A stretch of 48,586 bases of DNA from Streptosporangiaceae bacterium (GCA_019245115.1 JAFARZ010000313.1:1-48586), one strand, 5' to 3'; shown: positions 16,183 to 25,657, numbered from the stretch's first letter. The notes: generated by a model not told the origin, from the letters alone. Numbers and translations: made by a program.

Positions 16183-17720
16183 GCGCTTTCCGCATCGACA
16201 GCAGAAAGCCGGACAAAGCCGTCTTTCATGTCAAGCGGGTCGGGATCGGCGTCAGGCTGTGCGGGTGTATCCCGACGCAAAGCGTCCCGGCGAGCTATGG
16301 CCCGGGCCGTGGCGTCTGCCTCATCGTCGTAGAAGCCGCGGCGCAAGGTCTTTTCCAGTGACTCGAACAGGCCAGCGCGGCGTGCCTGGGAGCGGTGGCG
16401 CTGCTCGATATCGAGCAGCTCACGGACGAGCTCGTAGTGCAGCCGGTCATCTCCTATGACCGAGTGCAGGATCTCGGCGGTGTCCGGGCCGAGCGGCAGG
16501 TGCTCATCCAGCGGCGCGCCCGGGTACGGCTGGCCGGTAGCAGCCTGGAAGATAACTGGGACGCGGTCATCGAACTCGTGCTTGTCCACTACCCAGATGC
16601 GGCGGATCTCCTCCAGCTCTGGCAGGGTAATGAGCTCAAGCGAGCGAACGTATTCCGGGCCGTTGGCACGGATCCAGGTCTGGGCCTCCAGAAGACGGGT
16701 CAGCCAATCCTCCCGCGCCTCCTGCAGATATGGTCCGGGAATCGGCTTGTCGTGAAACAGCTGAACCGAGCCGTTCATCCGGCGGAAGTCGCGCAGGGGC
16801 CGGTCATCGGCCACATCCAGGGCGTCGCGGAGGTCCAGCAGCGGCAGCATCCACTCCTTTTCCTCGTCGTTCTGGATCATCGCCGACATCGACTTGTCCT
16901 TGTCCACCAGCGTGCAGGTCCAGCAGCCGAAGCGGCTGTCCCCGCAGCTGGGCGTGCTGGCATCCACCACCAGCGGACACTCACCGTCGGGTGACGCCCC
17001 CTGGTACATGGTGAGCAGTTCCTTGTTGGAGTAGCCCCACGGGTTGGGTCGCTGCATAAGGAAGGTCCAGACATCGTCGTTGGACCAGCTATCGACCGGC
17101 GAGTAGACAAGGCAGTTCGGCAGCGAACCGTTCGGGCTCAGCAGGTCACGAACGCGCCGGGCTTCCAGCGCCGTCATCCGGTGCGACCGGCCCGAGCTCT
17201 CGGCTTTCCGTGTCCCGAGAACCAGGATCGCCTCACCGTGCGAGCGGACCATCTCGCGGATGAAGGCATTGGACGGCTTGATCTTCAGCCGCTCCGTGCA
17301 CCAGCGGAATTTCGGCCGCGGTGCCGGGTAGCCGCGGCCGATGAGATTGACCCAGAACGTATCGGTCACCGAGGGCGTAAGCCGGTGCGGCGCGATCGGC
17401 AGCCCCTGTTGTTTCGCGGCGTCCGCGAGCACCTCAAGTGAGTGCGTAACCCACGCCGCTACCACTGGGTTCTCTACCAGGGTGTCGGTGCTGATCACAT
17501 GCACCTGCTTGGTCCGCTGCTCAGGCCGTAGACCGGCCAGGGCCATCCAGGTCAGCTGCAGCACCGCGGTGGAATCCTTACCGCCGGAATAGCCCACCAC
17601 CCAAGGCACCTCATCAGCAAGATACAGCTCCTGCGTCTGGGTAACTAGCGCGTCGAGCGTGGCGGCAAAGCCGACGTCGTCAAAGGCAGAACGGGCCCGG
17701 ATAGGCAGACTGCGGGTCAC
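16179..17720 (-). CDS. dndC: DNA phosphorothioation sulfurtransferase DndC
   Basis: A 513-aa PAPS-reductase-like enzyme that activates DNA with ATP and transfers sulfur. The PP-loop is VVGYSGGKDST (residues 45-50 SGGKDS). The Fe-S ligands are visible as C141 in RWCTERLK and the cluster C259, C266 and C269 (PSCGDSRFGCWTC). The sulfur donor is the cysteine desulfurase encoded by the divergent dndA. It is coupled to both neighbours by 4-nt overlaps. No key residue is missing. Confidence 0.95.
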   Translation of the reverse strand: MTRSLPIRARSAFDDVGFAATLDALVTQTQELYLADEVPWVVGYSGGKDSTAVLQLTWMALAGLRPEQRTKQVHVISTDTLVENPVVAAWVTHSLEVLADAAKQQGLPIAPHRLTPSVTDTFWVNLIGRGYPAPRPKFRWCTERLKIKPSNAFIREMVRSHGEAILVLGTRKAESSGRSHRMTALEARRVRDLLSPNGSLPNCLVYSPVDSWSNDDVWTFLMQRPNPWGYSNKELLTMYQGASPDGECPLVVDASTPSCGDSRFGCWTCTLVDKDKSMSAMIQNDEEKEWMLPLLDLRDALDVADDRPLRDFRRMNGSVQLFHDKPIPGPYLQEAREDWLTRLLEAQTWIRANGPEYVRSLELITLPELEEIRRIWVVDKHEFDDRVPVIFQAATGQPYPGAPLDEHLPLGPDTAEILHSVIGDDRLHYELVRELLDIEQRHRSQARRAGLFESLEKTLRRGFYDDEADATARAIARRDALRRDTPAQPDADPDPLDMKDGFVRLSAVDAESA

Positions 17721-18871
17721 TTCTCTCCCCTAGAGAAAGCATCCTGTGCACGCTGCTCCTCAGGAGGTAGCGGCAAGCCGAGAGCGGTCCGGATCGCGGC
17801 CGTAGTCAGCAGGACGTTCGCCACAGTCTTGCTGACCTTGCCGCCAAGCAATGCGCGCCCTGCCCACATGGCTGTGTTGGCGCGGTGCCAGTCGATCTCC
17901 TGGAGCTTGCGCAGCACGGGTTCCCAGCTAGCTGGGTCCATGCTGGCCAGCGCCAGGCTGTTGCCGATCTTGCCGAGCGCGTGCAGGACGATCCCGTGAC
18001 TGTGGATGAAATCGCGGCGGATCTCGCCGGCGCTCACTTCTCGCTTGTGCACCTGGTGCCATTCGGGGAACTGCTCGGCGACCAGCTCCCAGAACTTGCC
18101 TGCCACATCGACGCGCCGCTCGAATGAGGTGACCTCCACCCCATCCAGAAGCGCCTTGGTGGCGTGGTAGAGGGCCGATAGCGTGAACAGCTTGCGGGAC
18201 CTGGCCGCCAAGTTGCTCGATTCCGTGTCGGTCAGGTCCGTGAAGAGCGCAGAGCGCATCACCAGGAGCTTGGTGATGGTTGACATCTCGTCACGATGGT
18301 CATACAGCACGCTGATCGACCGGGACGGCCGAATCGCGTAGCGGTTCAGGTCCGCGAACATCTGCTGGCAGCGGTCCAAGCCGATGTCGAGGAACAAGAC
18401 GATCGCGATGCTCTCATCCCCGAGTTCCGGGCTGTCGGTCAGGGCTTGCTGGATAGCTGCCCGCCGGTGCTGCCCGTCATTGATCACGAACTTCGCCGAC
18501 ATCGGCACGATCAGCGTGCCGACCCGCTCTGCCGGGCCTCCCTCCGGGCCGAACGGCTCGAACTGCACGGCCGCGTTGATCGAAGCCGTCAGCGCCGAGA
18601 AGACGTAGCCGTGCGGGTTGTCCACCATGTAGCGCGCCATCTCTGGCACGCGCGCCTTATTCAGGCTGCGCTGGGCGCGCATCTCGGGTGGAAGCTCCTC
18701 CTCGTCAAACAGGAACAGCCGCGGGATGAGCCGCAGCGGGCACATCGTAACGTAGTACTCCCGCCCAGCCTGCACACCCCGGATGGCCGGGAAGACGTAC
18801 TCGAAGACCCCCGCTCGGGACCGACCTTGCAGGCCAGGCCCCGGATCGGACTCGATCTTGGTTTGCGCCAC
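17717..18871 (-). CDS. dndB: DNA sulfur modification protein DndB (DGQHR)
   Basis: A 384-aa protein with the diagnostic VINDGQHRRAAI (DGQHR at 132-136) in a ParB/Srx-like fold. DndB is not needed for the chemistry; it tunes modification frequency and in enterobacteria represses the dnd operon. Here it is the first gene of dndBCDE, 98 bp from the dndA start, so it is well placed to control the divergent promoters. A second DndB-type protein is encoded at 26529-27875. Confidence 0.93.
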   Translation of the reverse strand: MAQTKIESDPGPGLQGRSRAGVFEYVFPAIRGVQAGREYYVTMCPLRLIPRLFLFDEEELPPEMRAQRSLNKARVPEMARYMVDNPHGYVFSALTASINAAVQFEPFGPEGGPAERVGTLIVPMSAKFVINDGQHRRAAIQQALTDSPELGDESIAIVLFLDIGLDRCQQMFADLNRYAIRPSRSISVLYDHRDEMSTITKLLVMRSALFTDLTDTESSNLAARSRKLFTLSALYHATKALLDGVEVTSFERRVDVAGKFWELVAEQFPEWHQVHKREVSAGEIRRDFIHSHGIVLHALGKIGNSLALASMDPASWEPVLRKLQEIDWHRANTAMWAGRALLGGKVSKTVANVLLTTAAIRTALGLPLPPEEQRAQDAFSRGEK

Positions 18872-18907
18872 GTTCTATACCTATCAGGTGCTTGTACGGA
18901 AGTAAAA

Positions 18908-18938
18908 CTCCGAACAAACCTCGGCGTTTCTCCGAACA
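18908..18938. promoter_or_regulatory. Direct repeat in the dndA/dndB divergent promoter
   Basis: CTCCGAACA occurs at 18908-18916 and again at 18930-18938, 22 bp apart, so two helical turns and the same face of the DNA. It lies in the 98-bp gap between the two divergent dnd transcripts. It is a plausible operator for DndB or another regulator; no canonical -35/-10 pair was clear. Confidence 0.5.
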
Positions 18939-18969
18939 GATAGAAGCTTCTGAGCGTACGCTGCGGCAT

Positions 18970-20172
18970 ATGACGCTAGCAGCAGCCACCGACAATCCGA
19001 GCATGATCACGGCAGATGAAGGCAGCCGAGCACGGCCGGTGTACCTGGACTGCAACGCCACCACGCCAGTTGACCCGCGTGTCCAGGCCGAGATGCTTAC
19101 CTACCTCACCGAGGAGTTCGGCAATGCCGGCAGCAGGACCCACGCCTACGGCCAGGTTGCCAAGGAGCGTGTCAACCGCGCCCGCCAGCAGGTCGCCGCA
19201 GTCGTCGATGCCCGGCCAGAAGAAGTCATCTTCACCAGCGGCGCGACGGAAAGCGACAACCTGGCCATCCTCGGACTTGCCGACCACGGCACGAACAACG
19301 GGCGGCGGCACATCATCAGCACCCAAATCGAGCACAAGGCCATCCTGGAACCGCTCGAAGAGATGACCCACCGCGGCTTCGAGGTCACACTCCTTCCGCC
19401 GACCGCTGGCGGCTGGATCGACCCGGACGCGATCCGGCACGCGCTACGCCCGGACACTCTGCTCGTGTCGGTCATGGCCGCCAACAACGAGACCGGCGTG
19501 ATCCAGCCCATCTCAGAGATCGCCGACGCTCTTGCCGGATCCGAGGCGTACTTCCACGTCGACGCCGCCCAGGCGTTCGGCAAGCAGATCGAGCCGCTCC
19601 GTCATCGCCGTATCGATCTCATGAGCATCTCCGGCCATAAGATCTACGCTCCGAAAGGCATCGGCGTCCTCGTAACACGGCGACGCGGTTATCAGCGTCC
19701 CCCGCTCCGCCCGTTGATGTTCGGCGGCGGCCAGGAACGCGACCTCCGTCCGGGAACACTGCCGGTCGCGCTCATCGCAGGCTTGGGCGCAGCCGCCGAA
19801 CTAGCCCTTCAAGAGCACGCGGAGCGGGCACGTTCATGCGCGGCAATCCAGACTGCCGCCCTGGAGGCGCTCAGACCCCTGGGCATCATCCTCAATGGTG
19901 ACCTCGACCGGCTTGCTGCGCACACGCTTAACTTCTCTGTGCCGGGCGTGGACTCCGAGGCGGCAATCGTCGCGCTCAAAGACATCGCCGCTATCTCCAA
20001 CGGCTCCGCGTGCACCTCACAGTCCTACGAGCCCAGCCACGTCCTCACGTCAGCTGGACTGCCGAGCGAGCAGGTAGCAGGAGCGCTCCGGCTATCCTGG
20101 AGTCACCTGACCCCACCGGTGGCCTGGCACCGGATCTCCGAGCGTCTGCAACAGCTAGCCCGCGCGGTCTAG
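18970..20172 (+). CDS. dndA: Cysteine desulfurase DndA
   Basis: A 400-aa NifS/IscS-type PLP enzyme that mobilises sulfur from cysteine for DndC. It has YLDCNATTPVDPRV at the N-terminus, HVDAAQAFGK, the PLP lysine in SISGHKIYAPKG (K224) and the catalytic cysteine in SNGSACTSQSYEP (C348). The start is uncertain: ATG 18970 is given; ATG 19003 is also possible, and TTG 18892 would swallow the divergent regulatory region. None has a strong ribosome-binding site. The divergent dndA/dndBCDE arrangement is the one described from Streptomyces. Confidence 0.93.
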   Translation: MTLAAATDNPSMITADEGSRARPVYLDCNATTPVDPRVQAEMLTYLTEEFGNAGSRTHAYGQVAKERVNRARQQVAAVVDARPEEVIFTSGATESDNLAILGLADHGTNNGRRHIISTQIEHKAILEPLEEMTHRGFEVTLLPPTAGGWIDPDAIRHALRPDTLLVSVMAANNETGVIQPISEIADALAGSEAYFHVDAAQAFGKQIEPLRHRRIDLMSISGHKIYAPKGIGVLVTRRRGYQRPPLRPLMFGGGQERDLRPGTLPVALIAGLGAAAELALQEHAERARSCAAIQTAALEALRPLGIILNGDLDRLAAHTLNFSVPGVDSEAAIVALKDIAAISNGSACTSQSYEPSHVLTSAGLPSEQVAGALRLSWSHLTPPVAWHRISERLQQLARAV

Positions 20173-20638
20173 CCCCGGTTCGGAACCGATAGGCGTGGAC
20201 CTTTGCTGCGGCACGGCGCCCTATTTGTTAAGCCCGTTTTTGAACTGCGGGTTTGCCCCTCGTAGAGACGCCGATAGCTGAGCGCTGACCAATTTGCTCG
20301 TTATATGGCCGCTCTGGCCCCAGACCGAAGGCCGCTACTTCGGCCTCCGCGCCACCGGCACCCGCCCCACACCTAACAGATGACCAAGGACCAGATCACC
20401 GCCACATCTCAGCGACCGCTTGTGCTCGGGCAGCTCCGGTAGGTCGGGTCGGCGCGTCACTGCCTGAGCGCAGTCGCGAGGGAGAACGAGCGGTTTTGCA
20501 GCAGCCGCTCGTGGTCCACTGGAAACCGACATCGCCGGATGCTGCCGTCAGCAGGGCTAAACGCGGCCGTACGTGGAGATCAGTCCGGACCGCACGCTGC
20601 CAGCGGCGGGGCGACCAGTAGGATCTTCTGGATGTGGG
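20173..20638. other. Gene-free gap between dndA and the DUF262 gene
   Basis: About 465 bp between two convergent genes. CGGTTC/GAACCG arms with a 1-nt centre lie just after the dndA stop (20177-20189). No gene, RNA or strong terminator was recognised. Confidence 0.4.
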
Positions 20639-22492
20639 TTAAATGACAAATATCCGAACTGCCTGGTCGATCAGCCCCTTCTGCCGTTTCTCTATATCGA
20701 TCTTTGTCCAGGTATTCTTGGAAGCGAGGTCCGAGGTCATGGCTATCTCGCTCGGCGAGTAGTGCGCTGTACGTTTCGTGCTAAACGGTTTATTGTCGGC
20801 AGCCACATTGTCGGCAGCGCCGAAAAATGTCAGGTTGCCCAGCGTATGCTTGACCGGCTCAAGGTCTGCATCTTTGTCTGCCGCAGCCGCGTTCTGCGGG
20901 TAAATATGTTCAAGTGTTACTCCTTCGATGTCGATCACCTTCGTCATCGACGGCTTCGGGCCAGCATTTTTCTGCTTCGAGCCTATCTTCAGCCACCAGG
21001 TCCGGTGATCCTCCAGAATGGTCAAGAATTCCTTGATATTCATACGTTGGCTTGAGTTGGAGTACTGGAGCTTCTCGGCCAGGAGCTGCCTGAACAGCGT
21101 TTCGCCGGCCTTGTCCGCGATCAGGCTGCGCAACTGCGCCCGGAGAGGATTCAGATCATACGGCTTGCCGGGCGTCGCCTCGCGCATGAGCTTTGCCTGC
21201 TGATAGTACAGATTGGAAGGCCGGGTTGCGTGCCCGCCGCAGATGATCTTGTATCGGAAGGCAAAGATTTCGAGCATGTAGACTAGATCCGCGAACGCGT
21301 TCTCCTTGAGCGACCGGGCACCCGCGAGCAGCACGGCGATCGCAAGGTCGTGACGGAGCGTGACTACGAGACGCCGGAGCCGGTCTACCTGCCAGGGTCT
21401 GACCGCTGTCGGCTTGCCCGGTGGCCGGTCATAGGGCCAGTCGCCGTTTACCAGCTTCGTATAGATCGCGAGTTCCTCGCGGAACCATTCGATGCGTCGA
21501 ATCAGCTGGTCGGCCTCTGCAGGTGTGGGGGGCGGTGATGCTGGAAAAAAGAGCTTTTCTATTGCCTCGAAAAGGTCGCCTTCGGCCCGCTTCCCGGCCA
21601 CGGATGGGTATATGGTCTGGAAGAAGTCCTCGATCAACTTCGCCGACTCGCCGAGCATCTCATCCCAGATCATCGCGGCAGCCTCGTGCTGCGCCTCGAA
21701 GCCTTCAAGGAGTTCCAGGCTCCTGCTTCGCAGCAGGTCGGCATCTGACAGTGAAACTCCGCGGTGATTCAGGACCGCGAACAGCCGATACGCCTGCGAG
21801 CGCTCCAGGGAGACAATGTGGATGACGTGCGCATCCTGCACCAGGGCTTGCCTCAAGCGGAACAAGCGATCCATGCGTTCAGCGAGCGGTCCCGTCGCGC
21901 CGACATAATTCTCCGTCATGTCCATCAGGGTCGTCTTTGCCTCGATCAGGAGGGCATGACTTTCCCTGGACGGTTCGGGGATGTCTTCGCCGAGAACTAG
22001 GGCCCCGAAAACCGGATCGTCAGCAAGAGAGAGCGTCATGCGCCTGCGTACCGTCGTTGTCCCGGCCGAGACATCAGAGTCCTTCCACGTCACGTAATTC
22101 TCCAGCGTATCCTCCTTCAGAGTCCGCGCTCGGTCAGTTACCTTCTGATCAGTCTGACGGCAATGATTTTCGAGGTCGGCGGCCGCTTTCACGACGCACG
22201 AGAGCGCAAGCATCAAAGTTGCGAGACGCTGCTGGCCGTCAACAAGCTCATAGCTCGTCGGGCGGACCTTCTGGTTATCGGTGAGCTGGATGCAGACGAC
22301 TCCACCGAAGAAATGGCTAGTCTGCCCCGCAGGATCCTGAAGCATCGCGCTGATATCTTGAACGAAGTCACCTACTGCTTCGTCCCAGGCATAAGCGCGC
22401 TGATAGCGCGGCACGACAAGCGGGAACCGCTGTCCGAGGACGTCTCCCATCGTTATACTTTTCGCCTCAACCGAGGCCGCTCCGTACAACAA
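20639..22492 (-). CDS. DUF262-DUF1524 protein (GmrSD/SspE-type restriction enzyme)
   Basis: A 617-aa protein. The N-terminal DUF262 domain shows VPRYQRAYAWDE (28-38) and the nucleotide-binding/hydrolysis motif VDGQQRLATL (DGQQR at 85-89). The C-terminal DUF1524 has the HNH-like nuclease signature TLEHIYPQN (H529) followed by LGNLTF. This is the domain order of GmrSD, BrxU and SspE, which cut modified phage DNA or, for SspE, act when phosphorothioates are sensed. I chose TTG 22492, 7 nt after AGAGAGG, because it yields the usual short leader (LYGAASVEAKSITMGD). The frame stays open to 22831, but that extra part is Arg/Trp/Cys-rich and looks non-coding. Proximity to dnd suggests a modification-dependent role (inference). 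Confidence 0.85.
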   Translation of the reverse strand: MLYGAASVEAKSITMGDVLGQRFPLVVPRYQRAYAWDEAVGDFVQDISAMLQDPAGQTSHFFGGVVCIQLTDNQKVRPTSYELVDGQQRLATLMLALSCVVKAAADLENHCRQTDQKVTDRARTLKEDTLENYVTWKDSDVSAGTTTVRRRMTLSLADDPVFGALVLGEDIPEPSRESHALLIEAKTTLMDMTENYVGATGPLAERMDRLFRLRQALVQDAHVIHIVSLERSQAYRLFAVLNHRGVSLSDADLLRSRSLELLEGFEAQHEAAAMIWDEMLGESAKLIEDFFQTIYPSVAGKRAEGDLFEAIEKLFFPASPPPTPAEADQLIRRIEWFREELAIYTKLVNGDWPYDRPPGKPTAVRPWQVDRLRRLVVTLRHDLAIAVLLAGARSLKENAFADLVYMLEIFAFRYKIICGGHATRPSNLYYQQAKLMREATPGKPYDLNPLRAQLRSLIADKAGETLFRQLLAEKLQYSNSSQRMNIKEFLTILEDHRTWWLKIGSKQKNAGPKPSMTKVIDIEGVTLEHIYPQNAAAADKDADLEPVKHTLGNLTFFGAADNVAADNKPFSTKRTAHYSPSEIAMTSDLASKNTWTKIDIEKRQKGLIDQAVRIFVI

Positions 22493-22820
22493 GCCCGTCC
22501 CTCTCTTGCCATTGCAGCCCTGGTTTGGCGCACTCCTCCGACGCCACCCTGGCCCGCAGGCCCGTGATCCAGTTGCACCAACATCTGGAGCCAGCTGTAC
22601 CCAGTCCACGAGTGTGCACGTCCATAAATGTAACCTTTGTTGTCTATTTGTTACCTGCGAGTTCAGGCGGTTTCGAGGTACGGCGGCACGCCACACTCTC
22701 GCAAAGAAGTCACGCCAGCACCAGCCGCATAGAGAGCACACGTAACTAGCGGGTATACAATAGGTAAGGATGCGTCTATAGTCGTGTTTAGTGCGAAAAC
22801 GAGCCTCGGGTTGAACAATC
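22493..22820. promoter_or_regulatory. Divergent intergenic region between DUF262 and PIN-like genes
   Basis: About 330 bp that must carry the promoters of both divergent defence genes. It is AT-richer than the flanks around 22620-22660 and 22740-22790. No clear operator was seen. Confidence 0.4.
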
Positions 22821-24368
22821 ATGCCCAGCAAGCCAGCGGATCGTCGGGGTGGTCGCCGCCCTTCCTTCAGTGCGGCAGAGACAGTGAGTTCGGGTGGGAA
22901 GAGCGCGTCGCGCAGCGACCCGCCAGTGACCCGGGGGCTCTTCGACGGCTACGAGGAGTACAAGTCGGCGTCGGGTGAGGACTACAGGAGTGCTCTGCTC
23001 AAGGGGCTTGTAGTTCCCGATACCAGTGTCCTGCTGAACTTGTACCGTTACAGCACGCGCACCCGGACTGAGCTTCTGGCTGCTTTCGCGAAGCTGGGAA
23101 CGATCTGGCTGCCCAGCCAGGTGCTGGATGAGTTCTGGCGGAATCGCCTGTCCGTCATCCGGGACTCGAGGGAGATTACGGCGAGGACGACAGTCAGCCT
23201 GGAGCAGAAAAGCAAGGAGCTGATCGCAACCATCGCGTCGTGGGTGAACAGCCGGGGCGCGGATCCGGCCATCAAGGCCGAGCTCACGGTGATAGTGGAA
23301 TCCGCGCTGAAAGAGCTCTCGGCCAGGCTCGCAGCAATCACGGAAGCGGACGCAGCCGATGTGCCTGAGGACACAAACGAGGATCCGGTGATTGCAGCCC
23401 TTGACCGGCTTTTCGTCGGCAAGGTCGGCGTCCCATTTAACAAAGACGAGTACGAGGCCGCGATCCAGGAGGCGAACCGCAGGATAGAGGCCAAGGAGCC
23501 TCCTGGATACCGGGACAAAGGAAAGGGGTTCACGCCGCAAGGCGACTACCTCGTCTGGAAGCAGATCCTGGATGAGGCGGGTCGGCGGCACGCGGATGTC
23601 CTGTTCATCACAGGCGATCAGAAGGAAGACTGGTGGAGGGTCGGGTCCGGTAACGAGCTTCTGGGACCGCGGGGCGAGCTGGTGCGGGAGCTGCGCTCTG
23701 CTGCGGGAGGGCGCCTGTATCTGCTCACACCTGAGCGGTTTCTGAGCCGGGCGCGCGACATTCTAGGTGTAGAGGTCAGTGCCGAGTCGATCGCCGACGT
23801 GGAACGCGTCGACAGGCGCGCATCCGCGCCCCGGGAAGCTGACTGGACAGACGAGCAGGCGGCAGCCCTGGAGGAGCTTGCTCAGGCGTCCGATGCCCGG
23901 CTGCCGATCGAGCAGCTCCCTGAAGGAGCTACTGGCAGCTACCTTGACGTTCTCTCTGACATGTGTGATCTCGCCCATGACTCGCCAGGGATCGACGAGT
24001 ACCTGAACAGGTTCCAGGAACGTTTTCCGAGGATCACCGTCAGGACGGAGGCTCGTCGGCGCACCTCGACTCTGCTGAAGCTCGGGCTTGCCGTCGAATC
24101 GAACGGGCGGATGCTGCTTACCGATGCCGGCAAAGATTTCTCCACAACTAAAGACGTAGCTCTGGTTCAGATCGCATTCCTTAACCGGATCCGCGGTGCG
24201 CGGGAACTTCTGGAGATTGCCCGAAGCAGTGACGCAAGCGCTCTGAGAGCAAGAATCCGGGACATACCTCCTGAAGCCCTGACCCAGAACCAGGCAATCT
24301 TGATAGTGCGCTGGCTTGAGCAGCTCGATTTGATCGAAGAGACGAAAAGCGGTCACCTGAACGAGTAA
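22821..24368 (+). CDS. PIN-like nuclease domain protein with C-terminal extension
   Basis: A 515-aa protein. After a basic 35-residue leader, residues about 60-310 form a PIN-like domain with acidic residues at the expected spots: VVPDTSVLLNLYRYS (D67), VLDEFWRNR (D103, E104), GDYLVWKQIL (D242) and FITGDQKEDWW (D266, D270). PIN enzymes cut RNA or DNA with metal ions, and this large 'PIN-like' type is often found among defence genes. The C-terminal 170 residues look like a winged-helix module (TLLKLGLAVESNGRMLLTDAG). The gene is divergent from the DUF262 gene and its stop abuts a serine-recombinase remnant. No toxin-antitoxin partner is visible. Confidence 0.75.
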   Translation: MPSKPADRRGGRRPSFSAAETVSSGGKSASRSDPPVTRGLFDGYEEYKSASGEDYRSALLKGLVVPDTSVLLNLYRYSTRTRTELLAAFAKLGTIWLPSQVLDEFWRNRLSVIRDSREITARTTVSLEQKSKELIATIASWVNSRGADPAIKAELTVIVESALKELSARLAAITEADAADVPEDTNEDPVIAALDRLFVGKVGVPFNKDEYEAAIQEANRRIEAKEPPGYRDKGKGFTPQGDYLVWKQILDEAGRRHADVLFITGDQKEDWWRVGSGNELLGPRGELVRELRSAAGGRLYLLTPERFLSRARDILGVEVSAESIADVERVDRRASAPREADWTDEQAAALEELAQASDARLPIEQLPEGATGSYLDVLSDMCDLAHDSPGIDEYLNRFQERFPRITVRTEARRRTSTLLKLGLAVESNGRMLLTDAGKDFSTTKDVALVQIAFLNRIRGARELLEIARSSDASALRARIRDIPPEALTQNQAILIVRWLEQLDLIEETKSGHLNE

Positions 24369-24728
24369 GAACGCAAGCGCCACCGACTCTGGAGCGCCGC
24401 GCAGCGCGAGATCGCCGAATGCGAAGACAAGCTAGCCCGGTACCGCGGCTCTCAAAGCGGGCGCCGACCCAGCACTCGTCACCAGCTGGATCAACGAAGC
24501 ACAGGGCCGGCGGGGCACGCTGAGTCGCGGCTCCCCCCAGTCAGCCGGACAGCGGCGCATGACCCGGGAGGAGACCACCAGTGTCGTGACCGGCCTGGGC
24601 TGCGAGCCCTGGAAGGGGCCGACCCAGCTGACAAGGCCGCGATCTACAACCGTCTCGCCCTGACACTGACCTACCGCCCGGAGGACAAGAGAGTCGTTGC
24701 CGAGCTGCGGCCGAAACCGGACATGTAG
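24369..24728 (+). pseudogene. Large serine recombinase, C-terminal remnant
   Basis: Right after the PIN-like stop codon the sequence reads ERKRHRLWSAAQREIAECED, then KLARYR. It shifts frame to ALKAGADPALVTSWINEAQ, and after further damage ends ADPADKAAIYNRLALTLTYR, with the stop at 24726-24728. This is the helical tail of large serine recombinases of actinomycetes (usually '...CDAKLARYRAALEAGADP..V..WI...', then 'ADPADKA.VY..LGL.LTY.P'). At least two frameshifts are needed and the catalytic N-terminus is absent. It marks an old integration or recombination junction. Confidence 0.75.
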
Positions 24729-24954
24729 TTAGAAAAGTGTCCGAGGGCCGAGTCGCAACTTACGTACATGATGACAGTTGCCCTGACTGCGGAGTTCGTG
24801 TTCGACGCTCCCTGATGATTTTCGGCCAAGCCAGGGGATACCCAGATTCCGCGGATTGGGGTTGTCTCCTGGCGGCGTGGGCTGCGGGTGTGGCCTGTCG
24901 AGGCGAACGGCGAGGTCGCCCAGTTCCTGGCGCCCGGGCGCCTGTACTTGCGGG

Positions 24955-25465
24955 AAGAAGCTCTTGCCGCGCCCTCTCCTTGTCCCGGCGCAGGCGGGTG
25001 TGCATGGCTGGTGGTTCCGGGGCTTGCCGTGGCCCGGCATGGATACCACCGGGTGCTGCCGCTGGCGAGATTGCACATCGTTGTATGTGAGGATCAGTCC
25101 GGACTGGCCGCCCCCTAGCGGGCGAGCCCGCCAGCAGGCAGAATCTGCGCAAGCGGATCCACCAGCATTACGCCAGGACTGCGGCTGCCTCCACCTTGCG
25201 CCGCTCGCTGGGTTCCCTGCTGGCTGGCCAGCTCGGAATTAGCCTGGAGCTTGCCCGGTCGTCGGGGCGAACGAACTTCGGTGCTGGAGAGCCGCTTCTG
25301 TCCCAGTGGATGGCGGCAAACGCCTACGTCGGCTGGATTTTCCGCGAGCAACCCTGGGAACTCGAAGACGAGCTGATCGGCAGCCCGGACGTGCCGTTGA
25401 ATCTGGAAGGCCACCGGTGCAACCCCTTCCATCCGATCATGGCGCAGGCACGGGCACCCTGCCTA
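24955..25465 (+). pseudogene. GIY-YIG nuclease family protein, frameshifted
   Basis: One frame gives VPAQAGVHGWWFR and LYVRISPDWPPPSGRA, equivalents of the 'GVYAWWF' and 'LYVGI.P' motifs of the GIY-YIG fold. Around 25125 the reading shifts by one and continues as RQNLRKRIHQHYARTAAAS, then TLRRSLGSLLAGQLGI, and near the end VPLNLEGHRCNPFHP. These parts match single-domain actinobacterial GIY-YIG proteins. The GIY and YIG residues are partly changed and the frame is broken, so it is dead or needs a sequencing check. Confidence 0.65.
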
Positions 25466-25657
25466 TCGCAGGCGCGCACACCGCAGCTGAACTTCGGCCG
25501 GACCAGCACCGGGTACCTGCGTCCTGTCTGGCTGATGATCTGTCCGGTCATGTGGCAGCCGCGAATATGTGACTTTCGGTGTGCATCAAGGCACGATCTG
25601 GTGCTGATCAAATCACGGCATACTCTGACTATGTGCAGATTTCCAGACTGTTTGCGC

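Noticed and set aside
14209..20172. An Ssp (SspABCD) single-strand phosphorothioation system
   Set aside because: DndC, DndD and DndE with DndB are all recognisable in Dnd order. No SspB nickase or SspD-type ATPase is seen.
20639..22831. Longer 730-aa form of the DUF262 protein
   Set aside because: The extra 113 residues are Arg/Trp/Cys-rich without homology, and a TTG with a proper ribosome-binding site stands at the family start.
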